Below, piece by piece: positions 1 to 5,118 of a stretch of 5,118 bases of DNA. The position numbers were made by a program, and so were the translations under genes. Under the pieces are notes generated by a model. That model did not search any database. It worked only from the letters and a program-made list of their open reading frames with translations, and was not told the DNA's origin. The stretch comes from Anaerolineae bacterium (GTDB taxonomy: Bacteria > Chloroflexota > Anaerolineae > B4-G1). The stretch's first letter is position 1. Each line of letters opens with the position of its first letter. Location: assembly GCA_030612185.1 (NCBI GenBank), contig JAUWOI010000358.1, positions 1 through 5,118 on the forward strand. Direction: 5' to 3'.

Positions 1-1032
1 GGAGTGGAGGGGCTGAGTGCTGGCCCGCCGACGCTTCCTCCTGATGTTCCCCAGGTCTTTCTCCCGTCGACGATTGCCTTCGAGTGGGCGCTGCACCGCC
101 ACGAGGAGCGGGCCGGGCAACCGGTGCTGGCGCGGGAGCGGCGGCTGGTCTATACGCCCCACCTGCTGGCGCTGGGCACGGTACGGATGCTGGATCGGAG
201 GCGGGATGTGGATCATCAAGAGGCCGTGGCGCGGCTGGTGCAGCCTGGCGAGGGGGTTATGGGGGTGGATTGGGACCGGGGAGAGGCCAGGGTGGGCGAG
301 GATGACCTTTCGCCGAGGCCGGTGGGAGAGGGGGTCTACGCGCCGGTACCATCGGCGCTGGCCCGTTCGCGCGACCTGAAGCGGTTGGAGAAGGACTTCG
401 CCGATTATCTCTACCACAATGTGTCTGTCACTATCCTGCACAACCCGACGCTCAAGTTGTACGGCGCGGTGGGGGAAAGCCGCCGTGATTTCCGCGTGCG
501 CTGCGAGGAGGAGGCCCGCCAGAAACGGGACGCCGAACTGAAGAAGGCCCGTGCCCGCATGAAGCAGAAGATATCCCGCGTGCAAGGTACACTGCGTCGC
601 GAGAAGCGGGAACTGGCCGAGGACGAGGAAGATGTGTCGGCCCGCAAGCGGGAGGAACTCCTGTCGTTGGGCGAATCGGTGTTTAATCTGTTCGGCGGGA
701 GGCGGTCGTCGTCTATGATCTCCCGCGCCAGTCGCAAGCGAACGCTGTCCAGGAAGGCCCAGGCGGACGTCGAGGAATCGGTGGAGGCGATTGAGGACCT
801 GGAGGGGCAACTAGAGGCTCTGGGGGAAGAATGGAAGGAGCAGGCGGCCGAGATCAGTGACCGCTGGGCGGATACGCTGGAGGAGGTTGAGGAAGTAGAG
901 GTGCCCCCCCGCCGCGCCGACGTGGCGGTCGAATTCTGCGGCCTGGCCTGGGTGCCGGCTTGGCGAGTGACGTTGGAGGATGGGCAACGTATTGACTTGG
1001 CAGCCCGCGAGCCGACCGCTCAGGCAGAGTGA
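1..1032 (+). CDS. C-terminal part of a HerA/DUF87-like ATPase with coiled-coil tail (5' partial)
   Basis: The frame is open from the first base, so the gene probably begins before the window. A GTG at position 4 could start it, but I see no Shine-Dalgarno context and the protein begins mid-domain. Counting from that GTG, about residues 12-120 hold a conserved-looking globular region (VPQVFLP, then LVYTPHLLALGTVRMLD, then VDWD). The stretch VTILHNPTLKLYGAVGESRRDF lies at about 142-163, followed by a charged coiled coil at about 164-220. Next come a short Gly/Ser/Arg break (SVFNLFGGRRSSS, about 225-237) and a second acidic coiled coil at about 250-300. The tail ends in a small hydrophobic patch (VAVEFCGLAWVPAWRV). 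This order resembles the C-terminus of bacterial HerA-like, DUF87-type ATP-binding proteins, whose Walker motifs would lie upstream and are not visible here. The assignment rests on recalled family resemblance. A non-ATPase coiled-coil protein cannot be excluded. Confidence 0.6.
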   Translation, partial: GVEGLSAGPPTLPPDVPQVFLPSTIAFEWALHRHEERAGQPVLARERRLVYTPHLLALGTVRMLDRRRDVDHQEAVARLVQPGEGVMGVDWDRGEARVGEDDLSPRPVGEGVYAPVPSALARSRDLKRLEKDFADYLYHNVSVTILHNPTLKLYGAVGESRRDFRVRCEEEARQKRDAELKKARARMKQKISRVQGTLRREKRELAEDEEDVSARKREELLSLGESVFNLFGGRRSSSMISRASRKRTLSRKAQADVEESVEAIEDLEGQLEALGEEWKEQAAEISDRWADTLEEVEEVEVPPRRADVAVEFCGLAWVPAWRVTLEDGQRIDLAAREPTAQAE

Positions 1033-1054
1033 GGCGGCGCTCTGCTCGTGGTAT

Positions 1055-1080
1055 CAGCCGGTGATTTCAATCATCGGCTG
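1055..1080. other. Hairpin upstream of the main terminator stem
   Basis: CAGCCGGTGA and TCATCGGCTG form a 10-bp stem with one G-U pair around a 6-base loop. It starts 23 bases after the ATPase stop codon and has no T tract behind it. It may help transcription termination or protect the mRNA 3' end. Its role is uncertain. Confidence 0.4.
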
Positions 1081-1087
1081 GCCGGAA

Positions 1088-1127
1088 ACGACGAGCCGGC
1101 CCTCAGAGCGAGGGCCGGCTTTGTCGT
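1088..1127. terminator. GC-rich hairpin between convergent genes, possible bidirectional terminator
   Basis: AGCCGGCCCT (1094-1103) pairs perfectly with AGGGCCGGCT (1111-1120) around a 7-base loop. The stem continues past a small bulge with CGAC (1089-1092) pairing with GTCG (1123-1126), plus an outer A-T pair. It lies between the rightward ATPase gene and the leftward operon, where a shared terminator is expected. On the + strand it is followed by only a broken T-rich stretch (TTGTCGTGTT), so it is not a textbook intrinsic terminator. The position and stem strength support the call. Confidence 0.6.
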
Positions 1128-1141
1128 GTTGCCAGGACAGG

Positions 1142-1276
1142 TTAGTTCGAGAAAAGGACTTCGAGAAACGTCCCCAAATCGTCCTTGCCCTCCAGCGTGC
1201 GTAAGTTGTACACTTCAGTATAGCCACAGTTGGTGCAGGAGACGAATGCGTAGCGATGGGCCTGGATATCAAGCAG
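1142..1276 (-). pseudogene. C-terminal half of a DUF2082-like zinc-ribbon protein (truncated, no start)
   Basis: Read on the - strand, this stretch encodes DIQAHRYAFVSCTNCGYTEV followed by a tail ending LGTFLEVLFSN and a TAA stop at 1144-1142. The CTNCGYTE zinc knuckle after a DIQ..R/K-Y/F stretch, and the closing LG..L(D/E)VLF, are typical of the small zinc-ribbon proteins of COG3478/DUF2082. Those are normally about 65-75 residues long with a first CPxCG knuckle near the N-terminus. Here that first knuckle is missing. The frame stays open upstream to an in-frame TGA at 1360-1358 but contains no ATG, GTG or TTG, and its upstream residues overlap the 3' end of the membrane-protein gene in a different frame. 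It is most simply a gene remnant. Translation through a frameshift from the upstream gene, or a CTG start at 1276, are weaker possibilities. A sequencing error is also possible. Confidence 0.6.
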
Positions 1277-2345
1277 TACCTGGCTCGTCCAACTCGGACC
1301 ACTCTTCAGTCTCAGTCTCTGTCTCCAAGCCCTCCAGAGCGCGCAACTCCCGGTAGGTCAATGTCCATGTACTGGACTTGAACACCTCCATCAACCCACC
1401 CAGGAACAGCCCCGGCACCGCTACCACCAGGATAAAGATCGGGAACCCGACCGCGCCCGCCAGGATCCACGGCACTGCTCCCTCAAAGGCCAGGCTGGCC
1501 AGCCCGCCTATCAACAGCGCCGGAAAACCACCCAGCATTATTCCCGTGATCAGGAGCAAGATCATGACTGGGATCATCGCGATCGTCCAGCCGAGGCCCA
1601 GCCCGACCATGATGAGCCACATGAGCGCCACGTCCTTCAGGTGCCGCCTCACGATGTCGTAGCCCCGGCGTATCGCTTCGATCACCCCCACCTCCTCCAG
1701 CGCGCACGCCCGCCGGAAGAACTGCATCAGCGGCGAGAGTATCGCGGCGACGACGATGATCAGCAGAACAAGCAGGAGGATCAGACCAATTGAGGCAATT
1801 ATGCCGATCACCCCAGCGATTGTGCTGTACGTCGCCAGCGCCAGCACTGATAGCAGCAGCAGGGCACTAGGCATCAGGAACAGCAGGATGAACACCACCG
1901 CCACCGGCAGACCAATCAGCAGGTCAATCAGGAAAAGCCGCAGCGCGGTACGCGACCAGCCCAGCCGGAACCCCTGGCGCACGCTGCGCTGCTCCCCCGT
2001 CTCTTCGTGATCGTCCACCATCCGTATCAGCGCCGTCTCCGCCACGTAGCGCACTATCGTTGCCACGACGATCAGAAAAACGATCACGCACGCCAGCGCG
2101 ACGCCGATGGCGATCAGCGTGGCCACGACCTGTGGCGGAATCTCCGGCATAGAAAAATCGCCGGGTGGGGGAAAACCACCATTGCCATTGCCGTTGCCAC
2201 CGCCGTTGCCGCCGAAAGTAGCCTGTGGCCCGTTGCCGCCACCGCCGCCACCCGCGGTCAGCGCCAGGATGATGCCGAAGATCCACAGTACTCGATAGCG
2301 CCAGGTGATCTCCCAGGCTCGCTTTAAGACTTTTATGTGATCCAT
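1269..2345 (-). CDS. Multi-pass membrane protein with Gly/Asn-rich loop, third gene of the sigma-factor operon
   Basis: The 358-residue protein starts with a short basic N-terminus (MDHIKVLKRAWEITWRYRVL) and a first membrane segment at about 19-31. A low-complexity Gly/Asn loop follows at about 32-57, then a Pro-rich turn. Strong hydrophobic segments lie at about 71-99, 134-168, 172-205, 239-285 and 290-318, giving perhaps six to eight membrane passes. Between them are basic amphipathic stretches (FFRRACALEEVGVIEAIRRG at about 209-228) that resemble the conserved loop of poorly characterised multi-pass families (DUF4013/DUF7544-like). No enzymatic motif is visible, so the function is unknown. 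The ATG has a good AAGGAG ten bases upstream. It lies 34 bases after the anti-sigma stop, so it is probably co-transcribed and may act in an envelope response. The acidic C-terminal tail (repeated Glu-Thr, then EEWSELDEPGTA) runs across the zinc-ribbon remnant in another frame, so the last residues may not be the ancestral ones. Confidence 0.85.
   Translation of the reverse strand: MDHIKVLKRAWEITWRYRVLWIFGIILALTAGGGGGGNGPQATFGGNGGGNGNGNGGFPPPGDFSMPEIPPQVVATLIAIGVALACVIVFLIVVATIVRYVAETALIRMVDDHEETGEQRSVRQGFRLGWSRTALRLFLIDLLIGLPVAVVFILLFLMPSALLLLSVLALATYSTIAGVIGIIASIGLILLLVLLIIVVAAILSPLMQFFRRACALEEVGVIEAIRRGYDIVRRHLKDVALMWLIMVGLGLGWTIAMIPVMILLLITGIMLGGFPALLIGGLASLAFEGAVPWILAGAVGFPIFILVVAVPGLFLGGLMEVFKSSTWTLTYRELRALEGLETETETEEWSELDEPGTA
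2175..2252 (-). repeat. In-frame Gly/Asn low-complexity tract
   Basis: This stretch encodes residues 32-57 of the membrane protein, almost entirely Gly with spaced Asn. The DNA is a series of imperfect GGC/GGT-GGCAAC-type triplets (CCACCATTGCCATTGCCGTT and similar on the + strand). Such tracts change length easily by replication slippage without shifting the frame. It sits in the loop after the first membrane segment, which is likely exposed outside the membrane. Confidence 0.75.
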
Positions 2346-2355
2346 ATCTAGTTTG

Positions 2356-2361
2356 CTCCTT
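2356..2361 (-). promoter_or_regulatory. Ribosome binding site of the membrane-protein gene
   Basis: AAGGAG on the - strand, ten bases before the ATG at 2345. It lies inside a purine-rich run (GAGGAAAGGAG) and supports the chosen start. Confidence 0.75.
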
Positions 2362-2379
2362 TCCTCGCTGTTTTATCCG

Positions 2380-2997
2380 TTAATGTCCTGAAATCTGTGT
2401 TCTATGCCGGCGGCGAGCCCACCAACTGGCCAGCCAACTGCAATACAGCAGTCCGATCACGGCCGACAGTGCCAGATGCAGCGTAATGCCCCAGCCTAAC
2501 GGCCCCCCATTGCTTAGCATCCGTAGCACAATCCTGCCGGCATCGTTCAGTCCAACGTTTGAGAGACTGAAGATCTCGGACAGCCATAGCCTTTGCTGCG
2601 AAACGGGCAATAATCCCGCCACTACGTCGCCTCCCAGGCCCATCCGCAGCGCGCCCGTCACTATCCCGGCCACGAAAAACACTGCCTGGCCGAAGGCCCA
2701 TGCGCCGAGCAGTCCCACCGGTGCCAGTCGCCAACCGGCCTCCAACGTTCTCTGCCATGCCGGTTGCACCGGACGGCGGGGCAACCGTAGCCCGACCTGC
2801 GCCACGAAGCGATCGGGTGATGTGATGACCTCGGCTACAGGGCTTTTCTGCAGAAGTGCTGTCAATGCCTGTAGCGCCTCTAGTTCTGTGCGACACGTCT
2901 CGCAGTGCGCCAGGTGTGTCTCTACCTGTCGCAATCGGAGCCCTCGCAACTCGCCGTCGTGGTACGCTGCCAGCCAGGCTGTGACGTGTTCGGTCAT
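2380..2997 (-). CDS. Zinc-binding anti-sigma factor, membrane-anchored
   Basis: The 205-residue protein opens with an anti-sigma zinc-finger domain at about 1-50: AAYHDGEL, then H28-x3-C32-x2-C35 in THLAHCETCRTEL. This is the pattern of ZAS-type (putative zinc-finger) anti-sigma factors that bind an ECF sigma factor in the cytoplasm. Two hydrophobic stretches follow, at about 93-118 and 168-193, likely membrane spans with a loop between them. The C-terminus is short and basic. The ATG overlaps the sigma-factor stop as ATGA, so translation is coupled and the two proteins are made in ratio, as is usual for sigma/anti-sigma pairs. By analogy it sequesters the sigma factor encoded just upstream and releases it on a signal. 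The signal, and whether release is by proteolysis or redox change at the zinc site, cannot be read from the sequence. Confidence 0.88.
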   Translation of the reverse strand: MTEHVTAWLAAYHDGELRGLRLRQVETHLAHCETCRTELEALQALTALLQKSPVAEVITSPDRFVAQVGLRLPRRPVQPAWQRTLEAGWRLAPVGLLGAWAFGQAVFFVAGIVTGALRMGLGGDVVAGLLPVSQQRLWLSEIFSLSNVGLNDAGRIVLRMLSNGGPLGWGITLHLALSAVIGLLYCSWLASWWARRRHRTQISGH

Positions 2998-3566
2998 AGC
3001 ACCTCCAGATCCTCCAGATAGGGAGCCAGCGACTCGCGCAGCCGGTTGCGGGCGTAGTTCAATCGCGACATCACCGTGCCAATGGGAATGCCCAGCGTGT
3101 CGGCGATCTCCCGATACGAGAGTCCCTCGTACTCCCGCAATACCAGCACCGCGCGGCTGGCCGGCGGCAACGCCAGCACCGCCTGTCGCACTCGCTCGCC
3201 CCGCTCTTTTCCTTCCAACGTGGTCTCCGGCCCCTCATCTGAAGCGGCCCGCGGCAGCGTGTCTACGTCCACCGTCTCCCGTTCGCGGCGCAGCGCGTCC
3301 AGCGCGACGTTGGTGGCGATGCGATATACCCAGTTGCGGAAAGGTGATCGAGGTTGATAACCGGGGAGATGCTGCCAGGCGCGGATGAAGGCCTCTTGTG
3401 CCGCGTCCTCTGCCAGATTCGTTTCCCCACACATCCGGTATACCACGTTGACGACTCCCTCTCGGTGGCGGCGGACCAGTTCACCAAAGGCCCGCCTGTC
3501 TCCACGCTGGGCCTGGGTGATCAGCTCGAGTTCGGTTTCTGCTGACTGCGCTGACTGGCTGCTCAC
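2994..3566 (-). CDS. ECF-type RNA polymerase sigma factor (RpoE-like)
   Basis: This group IV sigma factor has about 190 residues from a GTG at 3566. Sigma region 2 lies at about 24-94, with EDAAQEAFIRAW (region 2.2, core binding) and FRNWVYRIATNVALDALRR (regions 2.3-2.4, -10 recognition). Region 4 lies at about 125-180, with LPPASRAVLVLREYEGLSYR and then the helix-turn-helix EIADTLGIPIGTVMSRLNYA for -35 binding. No regions 1.1 or 3 are present, as expected for the ECF group. I chose the GTG because the protein then begins close to the conserved part and an AGAAAGGA lies 11 bases upstream. A TTG at 3644 would add 26 residues of poor, unconserved sequence and falls inside the promoter palindrome. 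The gene heads an operon with its anti-sigma factor and a membrane protein. Many ECF factors control their own promoter, but no clear ECF-type promoter (GGAAC/CGTC-like at proper spacing) is seen upstream. Confidence 0.93.
   Translation of the reverse strand: MSSQSAQSAETELELITQAQRGDRRAFGELVRRHREGVVNVVYRMCGETNLAEDAAQEAFIRAWQHLPGYQPRSPFRNWVYRIATNVALDALRRERETVDVDTLPRAASDEGPETTLEGKERGERVRQAVLALPPASRAVLVLREYEGLSYREIADTLGIPIGTVMSRLNYARNRLRESLAPYLEDLEVL
3001..3006 (-). promoter_or_regulatory. Ribosome binding site of the anti-sigma gene, inside the sigma gene
   Basis: GGAGGT on the - strand lies within the last codons of the sigma gene, three bases before the anti-sigma ATG. The spacing is short, and a second GGAGG lies at 3011-3015. 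Together with the ATGA overlap this indicates translational coupling. Confidence 0.6.
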
Positions 3567-3577
3567 TCCACCGACTG

Positions 3578-3585
3578 TCCTTTCT
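3578..3585 (-). promoter_or_regulatory. Probable ribosome binding site of the sigma gene
   Basis: AGAAAGGA on the - strand ends 11 bases before the GTG at 3566. It is the main reason for preferring that start over the TTG at 3644. Confidence 0.5.
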
Positions 3586-3635
3586 ATCCCTTCAACGTCC
3601 TTACTCGTGGTTTTATTCGGAAGGATGGGGACTGG

Positions 3636-3647
3636 GAATTGCAATTC
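3636..3647. other. 12-bp perfect palindrome, candidate operator
   Basis: GAATTGCAATTC reads the same on both strands. It covers the -35 of the rightward promoter, and its centre TTGCAA is itself palindromic, so it offers an equal -35-like hexamer leftward. One such palindrome is expected by chance in a window of this size, so only its position in the divergent intergenic region makes it a candidate regulator site. Confidence 0.4.
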
Positions 3648-3666
3648 GCGTTATGTGTAGTATACT
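3639..3666 (+). promoter_or_regulatory. Sigma70-type promoter for the cyclophilin gene
   Basis: TTGCAA at 3639-3644, a 16-base spacer and TATACT at 3661-3666 form a good housekeeping-type promoter. Transcription would start near 3673, leaving a leader of about 45 bases before the ATG at 3719. The -10 lies in AGTATACT (3659-3666), which is also palindromic, so a leftward -10 exists at the same place. Its leftward -35 is weak (TTCGTA at 18-base spacing). Confidence 0.6.
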
Positions 3667-3706
3667 GTGACATGTTGAAAGATACGAATTTTGGGAGAAG
3701 TGACAG

Positions 3707-3713
3707 AAAGGGG
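3707..3713 (+). promoter_or_regulatory. Ribosome binding site of the cyclophilin gene
   Basis: AAAGGGG lies five bases before the ATG at 3719 and supports this start. Confidence 0.65.
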
Positions 3714-3718
3714 TTCCT

Positions 3719-4417
3719 ATGTCCAAGAGGAGAAAGCCAGCCAAGAAGAAAAAAAGACGCCCACGGTCGCCGGCTGCGTCTTCGACCACGCCTGCCCGCT
3801 TTTGGTGGTGGATTGGCGGTGCAGCCGTGGCCATCTTGCTGATTGGTGTGGCCCTCTGGTTTACCGTGGGACCGGGCAAAACAGAAAGGAGATCTACCTC
3901 GATGCCTGCAAACCTTGCCGACCGCAACGACATGTACAGCGCGCCCCCGGCGATGCAGATTGATCCCGGCAAGACCTACGTCGCCACCATCTCGACGGTC
4001 AAAGGCGACATCGTCGTCCAACTCGACGCCAGTGCCGCCCCGCAGACTGTCAACAACTTCGTCTTCCTGGTCCAGCAGGGCTTTTACGACGGTCTGACTT
4101 TCCACCGCGTAGAGCCGGATTTTGTCATCCAAGGAGGCGATCCGGCGGGCACCGGTGGTGGTGGGCCCGGCTACACCGTACCGGCGGAGATTCAGTTACT
4201 CCACGTCGAGGGCGCTATTGCTATGGCCCGACAGTCGGACCAGGTGAACCCTACCCGTGCCTCTAGCGGCAGCCAGTTCTACATCACCCTGGCCCCGACG
4301 CCCTTCCTGGATGGAGCGTACACTGCTTTTGGTCAAGTGATTGAAGGGATGGACGTCGTCCAGTCCATCGCCGCCGGTGACGTGATAGAAAAGATCACCA
4401 TAGTGGAAGGCTCGTGA
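3719..4417 (+). CDS. Membrane-anchored cyclophilin-type peptidyl-prolyl cis-trans isomerase
   Basis: The 232-residue protein would catalyse cis-trans isomerisation of Xaa-Pro bonds during protein folding. It begins with a very basic stretch (about 1-20, Lys/Arg-rich) and one membrane segment at about 28-50 (FWWWIGGAAVAILLIGVALW). By the positive-inside rule the catalytic domain faces outward. There is no lipobox cysteine, so it is an uncleaved anchor rather than a lipoprotein. A linker at about 51-85 precedes a compact cyclophilin domain at about 86-230. Active-site residues match human cyclophilin A: R130 and F135 and Q138 in FHRVEPDFVIQGGD (R55, F60, Q63), and Q186 in GSQFYIT (Q111). The cyclosporin-contact Trp121 is Phe196 and His126 is Tyr201, changes common in bacterial forms that often lower drug affinity. 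The ATG has an AAAGGGG five bases upstream and a promoter about 50 bases upstream. The gene diverges from the sigma operon and is followed after 37 bases by the radical SAM gene. Confidence 0.93.
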   Translation: MSKRRKPAKKKKRRPRSPAASSTTPARFWWWIGGAAVAILLIGVALWFTVGPGKTERRSTSMPANLADRNDMYSAPPAMQIDPGKTYVATISTVKGDIVVQLDASAAPQTVNNFVFLVQQGFYDGLTFHRVEPDFVIQGGDPAGTGGGGPGYTVPAEIQLLHVEGAIAMARQSDQVNPTRASSGSQFYITLAPTPFLDGAYTAFGQVIEGMDVVQSIAAGDVIEKITIVEGS

Positions 4418-4454
4418 CCGTCTCTTGTCGGTTTGAGGCGGCTGGACACGTGTG

Positions 4455-5118
4455 ATGCAGATTGACCTGGAACGGCTGGAGCGTATCCTGCCCACGGTGC
4501 AGAAGCCAGGCCGTTACGTCGGCGGCGAGTACAACAGTATTGTCAAGGACTGGGAAGCCACGCCCACCCGCGTCTGCCTGGCCTTTCCCGATATCTACGA
4601 CCTGGGAATGTCTAACCTGGGGCTGGCGATCCTCTACGACATACTCAACGCGCTGCCGGACGTGCTGGCCGAGCGAGCCTACATGCCGTGGGTGGATATG
4701 ATCGCGGCGATGCGTGAGGCGCGCATCCCGCTTTACAGCCTGGAAAGCAAGCGGCCCTTGGCCGATTTTGACGTCATTGGCTTCAGCCTGCCTTATGAGC
4801 AACTCTACACCAACCTGCTGGAGATGCTTGATCTGGCGGCTCTCCCGCTGCGGGCCGGCGAGCGGGACGAGCGGCATCCGCTCATCGTCGCTGGCGGCCA
4901 CGCGACGTTCAACCCGGAGCCTGTCGTTGACTTTGTAGACGCTTTCGTCATCGGCGATGGGGAGGAGGCTGTCGTCGAACTGGTGCGGGCCTACCAGGAG
5001 ACGCGCGGGGAGCCACGAGAAGCGCAATTGTGTGCGCTGGCGTGCATCCCTGGCGTCTACGTGCCACGCTTCTACGACGTGCGCTACAATGACGATGGCA
5101 CGGTCGCTGCTATTGGAC
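4455..5118 (+). CDS. N-terminal part of a TIGR03960-type B12-binding radical SAM protein (3' partial)
   Basis: The frame runs open through the right edge, giving 221 complete codons. Residues 43-62 read AFPDIYDLGMSNLGLAILYD, matching the (Y/F)PD.Y..GMSNLGL.ILY signature at the start of this family. Residues 147-170 contain GGHATFNPEP and, after a short gap, FVIGDGEE, matching the family's GG..(A/T)FNPEP...D.F.IGDGEE block in the B12-binding-like domain. The radical SAM CxxxCxxC iron-sulfur motif would come next and lies beyond the window. The family's reaction is not established. It is often encoded near a TIGR03936 partner, ribonuclease G/E and ribosomal protein L21/L27 genes, so a role linked to RNA or translation is inferred. 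The ATG at 4455 has only a weak GGA eight bases upstream, and an in-frame GTG sits directly before it. The 37-base gap after the cyclophilin, with no terminator, suggests co-transcription. Confidence 0.9.
   Translation, partial: MQIDLERLERILPTVQKPGRYVGGEYNSIVKDWEATPTRVCLAFPDIYDLGMSNLGLAILYDILNALPDVLAERAYMPWVDMIAAMREARIPLYSLESKRPLADFDVIGFSLPYEQLYTNLLEMLDLAALPLRAGERDERHPLIVAGGHATFNPEPVVDFVDAFVIGDGEEAVVELVRAYQETRGEPREAQLCALACIPGVYVPRFYDVRYNDDGTVAAIG

Noticed and set aside
1054..1302. Open frame of 82 codons on the - strand with a possible GTG start
   Set aside because: It reads the zinc-ribbon remnant in the wrong frame and runs through both hairpins. The zinc knuckle is visible only in the neighbouring frame.
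1305..1326. Short GAGACT repeat encoding Glu-Thr pairs, considered as a programmed frameshift site
   Set aside because: The repeat unit is six bases, so slippage keeps the frame, and there is no classical slippery heptamer or clear downstream stem.
2486..3388. Long + strand open frame of 300 codons
   Set aside because: It lies antisense across the anti-sigma and sigma genes, which have clear domains. Its own translation is rich in Ser, Pro, Arg and Cys with no recognisable domain.
3567..3644. N-terminal extension of the sigma factor from a TTG start
   Set aside because: The 26 extra residues look unlike a sigma-factor N-terminus, the TTG sits in the promoter palindrome with no good ribosome binding site, and the GTG at 3566 is better placed.
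3584..4132. Open frame of 182 codons on the - strand
   Set aside because: It is antisense to the start of the cyclophilin gene and the promoter region, has no domain or ribosome binding site, and conflicts with a well-supported gene.
4395..5027. Open frame of 210 codons on the - strand
   Set aside because: It is a shadow of the radical SAM N-terminal domain, whose conserved motifs lie on the + strand.

Overview
The window is GC-rich bacterial chromosomal DNA, densely coded on both strands. I infer a Chloroflexota (Anaerolineae-like) or similar uncultured lineage. The reasons are the HerA-like ATPase tail with a long C-terminal coiled coil, a Gly/Asn-rich multi-pass membrane protein encoded next to an ECF sigma/anti-sigma pair, and a cyclophilin next to a two-domain B12/radical SAM protein. 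This lineage call comes from remembered family resemblance, not from a search. I see no mobile element, CRISPR array, tRNA or rRNA.

Layout. (1) Positions 1-1032, + strand: the 3' part of a large gene cut by the window edge, read as the coiled-coil C-terminus of a HerA/DUF87-type ATPase. (2) Positions 1033-1141: two tandem hairpins, the second a strong GC-rich stem that may end transcription from both sides. (3) Positions 1142-1276, - strand: the C-terminal half of a small DUF2082-like zinc-ribbon protein with no N-terminal half and no usable start, overlapping the 3' end of the next gene. (4) Positions 1269-3566, - strand: a three-gene operon transcribed right to left, made of an ECF sigma factor, a zinc-binding anti-sigma factor (ATGA overlap) and a multi-pass membrane protein. 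(5) Positions about 3567-3718: a divergent promoter region with a good sigma70-type promoter facing right and a 12-bp perfect palindrome over its -35. (6) Positions 3719-4417, + strand: a membrane-anchored cyclophilin-type peptidyl-prolyl isomerase. (7) Positions 4455-5118, + strand: the N-terminal domain of a TIGR03960-type B12-binding radical SAM protein, cut by the right edge.

How the genes may work together: the sigma/anti-sigma pair forms a signalling module in which the membrane-bound anti-sigma holds the sigma factor until an envelope signal frees it. The third gene is probably co-transcribed and may be part of, or a target of, that envelope response. The divergent cyclophilin would act outside the membrane on protein folding, which fits an envelope theme, but nothing shows that the sigma factor controls it. 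The radical SAM gene is probably co-transcribed with the cyclophilin, 37 bases downstream.

No previously undescribed system is evident. The most unusual item is the truncated zinc-ribbon gene joined to the 3' end of the membrane-protein gene, which looks like a deletion junction. The rest is ordinary housekeeping and regulatory content.
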